Source of the DNA: Emticicia agri
GTDB taxonomy: Bacteria; Bacteroidota; Bacteroidia; Cytophagales; Spirosomataceae
Reading direction: 5' to 3'
Assembly: GCA_945860265.1 (NCBI GenBank)
Contig: CAMAQF010000016.1
Location: 1-55,109, forward strand
DNA: 55,109 nt
Below are positions 53,621 to 55,109 of the stretch, piece by piece. Within the stretch, counting starts at the first letter, position 1. Each line of letters opens with the position of its first letter. The translations under genes and the position numbers were made by a program. The notes under the pieces are model-generated. The model was given only the letters and a program-made list of their open reading frames with translations, did no database searches and had not been told where the DNA came from.

Positions 53621-53779
53621 CGAAAAAACTTTGGGTTTAGGTACTAATGTATAATGAAGAATGTAGAATTAAGAATGCAACACAATACAATTTAAAGGAG
53701 TCTTAAAAAATTCATCAAAAAAAGTTGCTCGAATATCAAGGGGCGTTTCAAATCTAAGCCCTAACAACTTAAAAATCAG

Positions 53780-54550
53780 TCAATAATAATCAATAATCAT
53801 TCTGTCCAAAGCCAAAATTCGCTTGGCGTACTCTGGTGGTAAAAGGGCTTGTTTTAAGAATTTATCGCAGTTAATTTTTTGTGTGAATTTATAAAGTAGC
53901 AGAAAAGGCTTCAAAACCGAAAAACGAGACATTGATAATAAATTTCTTGCCCGAAATGGCACTACAAGTTTTTGCCCTTCCCGTAAAATCAAATATCGGA
54001 ATAAGCCTAAATGTTTGCGGTATTGCTGGTATAAATCATCGGTTAACGCACTTTTAAGTAAGTTTTCTTTCAAATGCTGTTCACGAACATCCAGCCAATC
54101 GATATGATTACGGGGTAAATCTTTTAAGCCCATTCGCTCTCCTACACTATTGAAAACATCGAATATTTCTTCTTTTTCGACATCAGTCAGTTTTCTTTCG
54201 AGCAATTCAAAGGCCGAAATTGAGTAATGAATGAGCATAAAAAGTACATCACGATACGCCCAATCGGGAATCTTCATTCCCCTACTTTGTTCAACTGATT
54301 GATGAATCGCAGTGATTTTATCAATGGCTGCAAGAGCAGTTTTTTCATCCGAAAAAATAATTTGTTGAGCATAAACCACCGTTGAAAATAACCTGCCAAT
54401 CGGGTCAGCGGGAAGTTTGCCAGTAAAATAGAGCCAATCTACGGCCTTATTTAATGAAAATTCGGCTGCTGCTCCACCAAAAATAAACAAAATGGTATCG
54501 GCACTGCTCCAAATTTTACGAACGATTGAGTTTTTATGTGCAAAATTCAT
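53780..54550 (-). CDS. Oxygenase MpaB-like (DUF2236) protein
   Basis: A 256-aa protein with the early G-G-A-A-A-E-F-S-L and the central W-A-Y-R-D-V-L-F-M-L-I-H-Y-S pattern of the DUF2236/MpaB oxygenase family, which includes latex-clearing and MpaB-type proteins. No signal peptide. The usual heme- or metal-binding residues could not be confirmed by eye. It lies 26 bases downstream of the DUF2809 gene on the same strand and is probably co-transcribed with it. Confidence 0.8.
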   Translation of the reverse strand: MNFAHKNSIVRKIWSSADTILFIFGGAAAEFSLNKAVDWLYFTGKLPADPIGRLFSTVVYAQQIIFSDEKTALAAIDKITAIHQSVEQSRGMKIPDWAYRDVLFMLIHYSISAFELLERKLTDVEKEEIFDVFNSVGERMGLKDLPRNHIDWLDVREQHLKENLLKSALTDDLYQQYRKHLGLFRYLILREGQKLVVPFRARNLLSMSRFSVLKPFLLLYKFTQKINCDKFLKQALLPPEYAKRILALDRMIIDYY

Positions 54551-54576
54551 GGGTTCTTTAATTATGATTTTTTAAG

Positions 54577-54957
54577 TTAAGCCTTACTCAAACCCAAGGT
54601 TTTTTTATCAAACAGAAAAACTGCAAAAATGCCTAATGTATAAGCAAAAACATCTCGCCAATCGAACGAACTACCCAAAACTATGGCTATAATTTTGTAT
54701 TTTTCTAAGCCAATAAGCTTCACAAAATTACAGTACTGCAAGAATTCAAGCAAATAGGCGATACCGAGTGAAACAAAAGCCAAGTTTAAATCAGACATAA
54801 GCAAAAAGGTTTTCAGCAGAAAAAACAAGGCTATAACGGCCAAGAAATCTCCAAAAAACGGACGAATAATGGCATCATCAATCCAAAGAGCGATTCCAAC
54901 TTCTACCAAAAAAAGTAGCAGAAAAATGACGAACGGTTTTAGTTTAAATGTAAACAT
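54577..54957 (-). CDS. DUF2809 family membrane protein
   Basis: A 126-aa integral membrane protein with four hydrophobic segments, I-A-L-W-I-D-D-A-I-I-R-P-F-F-G-D-F near the front and F-D-W-R-D-V-F-A-Y-T-L-G near the end, typical of DUF2809. The ATG (M-F-T-F-K-L-K) is used; a longer TTG frame runs into a palindrome. Function unknown. It is upstream of and probably co-transcribed with the MpaB-like gene. Confidence 0.85.
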   Translation of the reverse strand: MFTFKLKPFVIFLLLFLVEVGIALWIDDAIIRPFFGDFLAVIALFFLLKTFLLMSDLNLAFVSLGIAYLLEFLQYCNFVKLIGLEKYKIIAIVLGSSFDWRDVFAYTLGIFAVFLFDKKTLGLSKA

Positions 54958-54968
54958 AAGATTTTTTT

Positions 54969-55050
54969 GTAGAACAGGTTTGTAACCTGTCAATTTATCA
55001 GGTTCATTGAATATAAGTTCTCAGCTTTACAGGTTGCATACCTGTCCTAC
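54969..55050. repeat. Inverted pair of ACAGGT palindromes
   Basis: Two short palindromes, ACAGGTTTGTAACCTGT (54974-54990) and ACAGGTTGCATACCTGT (55029-55045), face each other. Outer GTAG (54969-54972) and CTAC (55047-55050) match when one copy is reversed, so the two units are inverted copies of one element. It lies upstream of the DUF2809 gene. Confidence 0.6.
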
Positions 55051-55109
55051 CATTTTGAAATTTCATTATAAAAACGGCAAAATCTTGTTCCATTTTAAAT
55101 AATCATTTT

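Overview
The window looks like chromosome from a Bacteroidota bacterium, most likely order Cytophagales (Spirosomataceae/Cytophagaceae-like). The evidence is low-GC DNA, TonB-dependent receptors with N-terminal carboxypeptidase-regulatory-like domains (one paired with a DUF4249 lipoprotein), a DUF5916 protein, a LysM/BON Kbp-like protein, almost no Shine-Dalgarno-like sites, and several matches to the Bacteroidota promoter pattern TTTG-N(~19)-TAnnTTTG. The genus cannot be fixed from sequence alone. No rRNA, tRNA, CRISPR array or transposase was seen.

Layout. 1-11.1 kb: secreted repeat protein, class A beta-lactamase-like hydrolase, polyprenyl diphosphate synthase, patatin, AGMO-like membrane hydroxylase, phosphate permease, dihydrofolate reductase, an amidohydrolase lipoprotein and a LEA-like helical protein. 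11.2-17 kb: TonB receptor + DUF4249, then a DUF5916 gene broken by a +1 frameshift. 17.1-20.1 kb: panD, flippase-like protein, heptose-phosphate adenylyltransferase and YugP-type peptidase. 20.2-24.1 kb: a small-ORF/DUF6169-like pair, Fe-alcohol dehydrogenase, and a three-gene overlapping operon (secreted protein, GATase, HopJ-like). 24.1-27.5 kb: membrane MutS-like ATPase and aldehyde dehydrogenase, then a mosaic of short palindromic repeats. 27.9-35.2 kb: two S9 peptidases flanking a Gfo/Idh/MocA oxidoreductase + sulfatase unit.

35.3-40.2 kb is the accessory region. An ADP-ribosyltransferase gene with a one-base-spaced partner is followed by a 4-kb segment bounded by a perfect 31-bp direct repeat. 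The right copy is the 3' end of dtd; the left copy is a stranded duplicate. The segment carries a PLD-nuclease/J-domain fusion, a 65-aa protein, a DUF2971 protein and a WG-repeat protein, but no recombinase. It looks like a compact integrated cargo element, possibly defence-related, and is the best candidate here for something undescribed.

40.2-55.1 kb is mostly housekeeping: dtd, mgtE, rsmA, a second TonB receptor, a large hybrid histidine kinase, the Kbp-like protein, an NTF2-like protein, an alpha/beta hydrolase, clpX, an MpaB-like protein and a DUF2809 protein. Short palindromic repeats of several families lie in many intergenic gaps, and one is inserted in frame inside a coding sequence (about 23.55-23.63 kb).

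Where the longest open frame began at TTG or GTG, starts were moved to an internal ATG that fits the family N-terminus or signal peptide.
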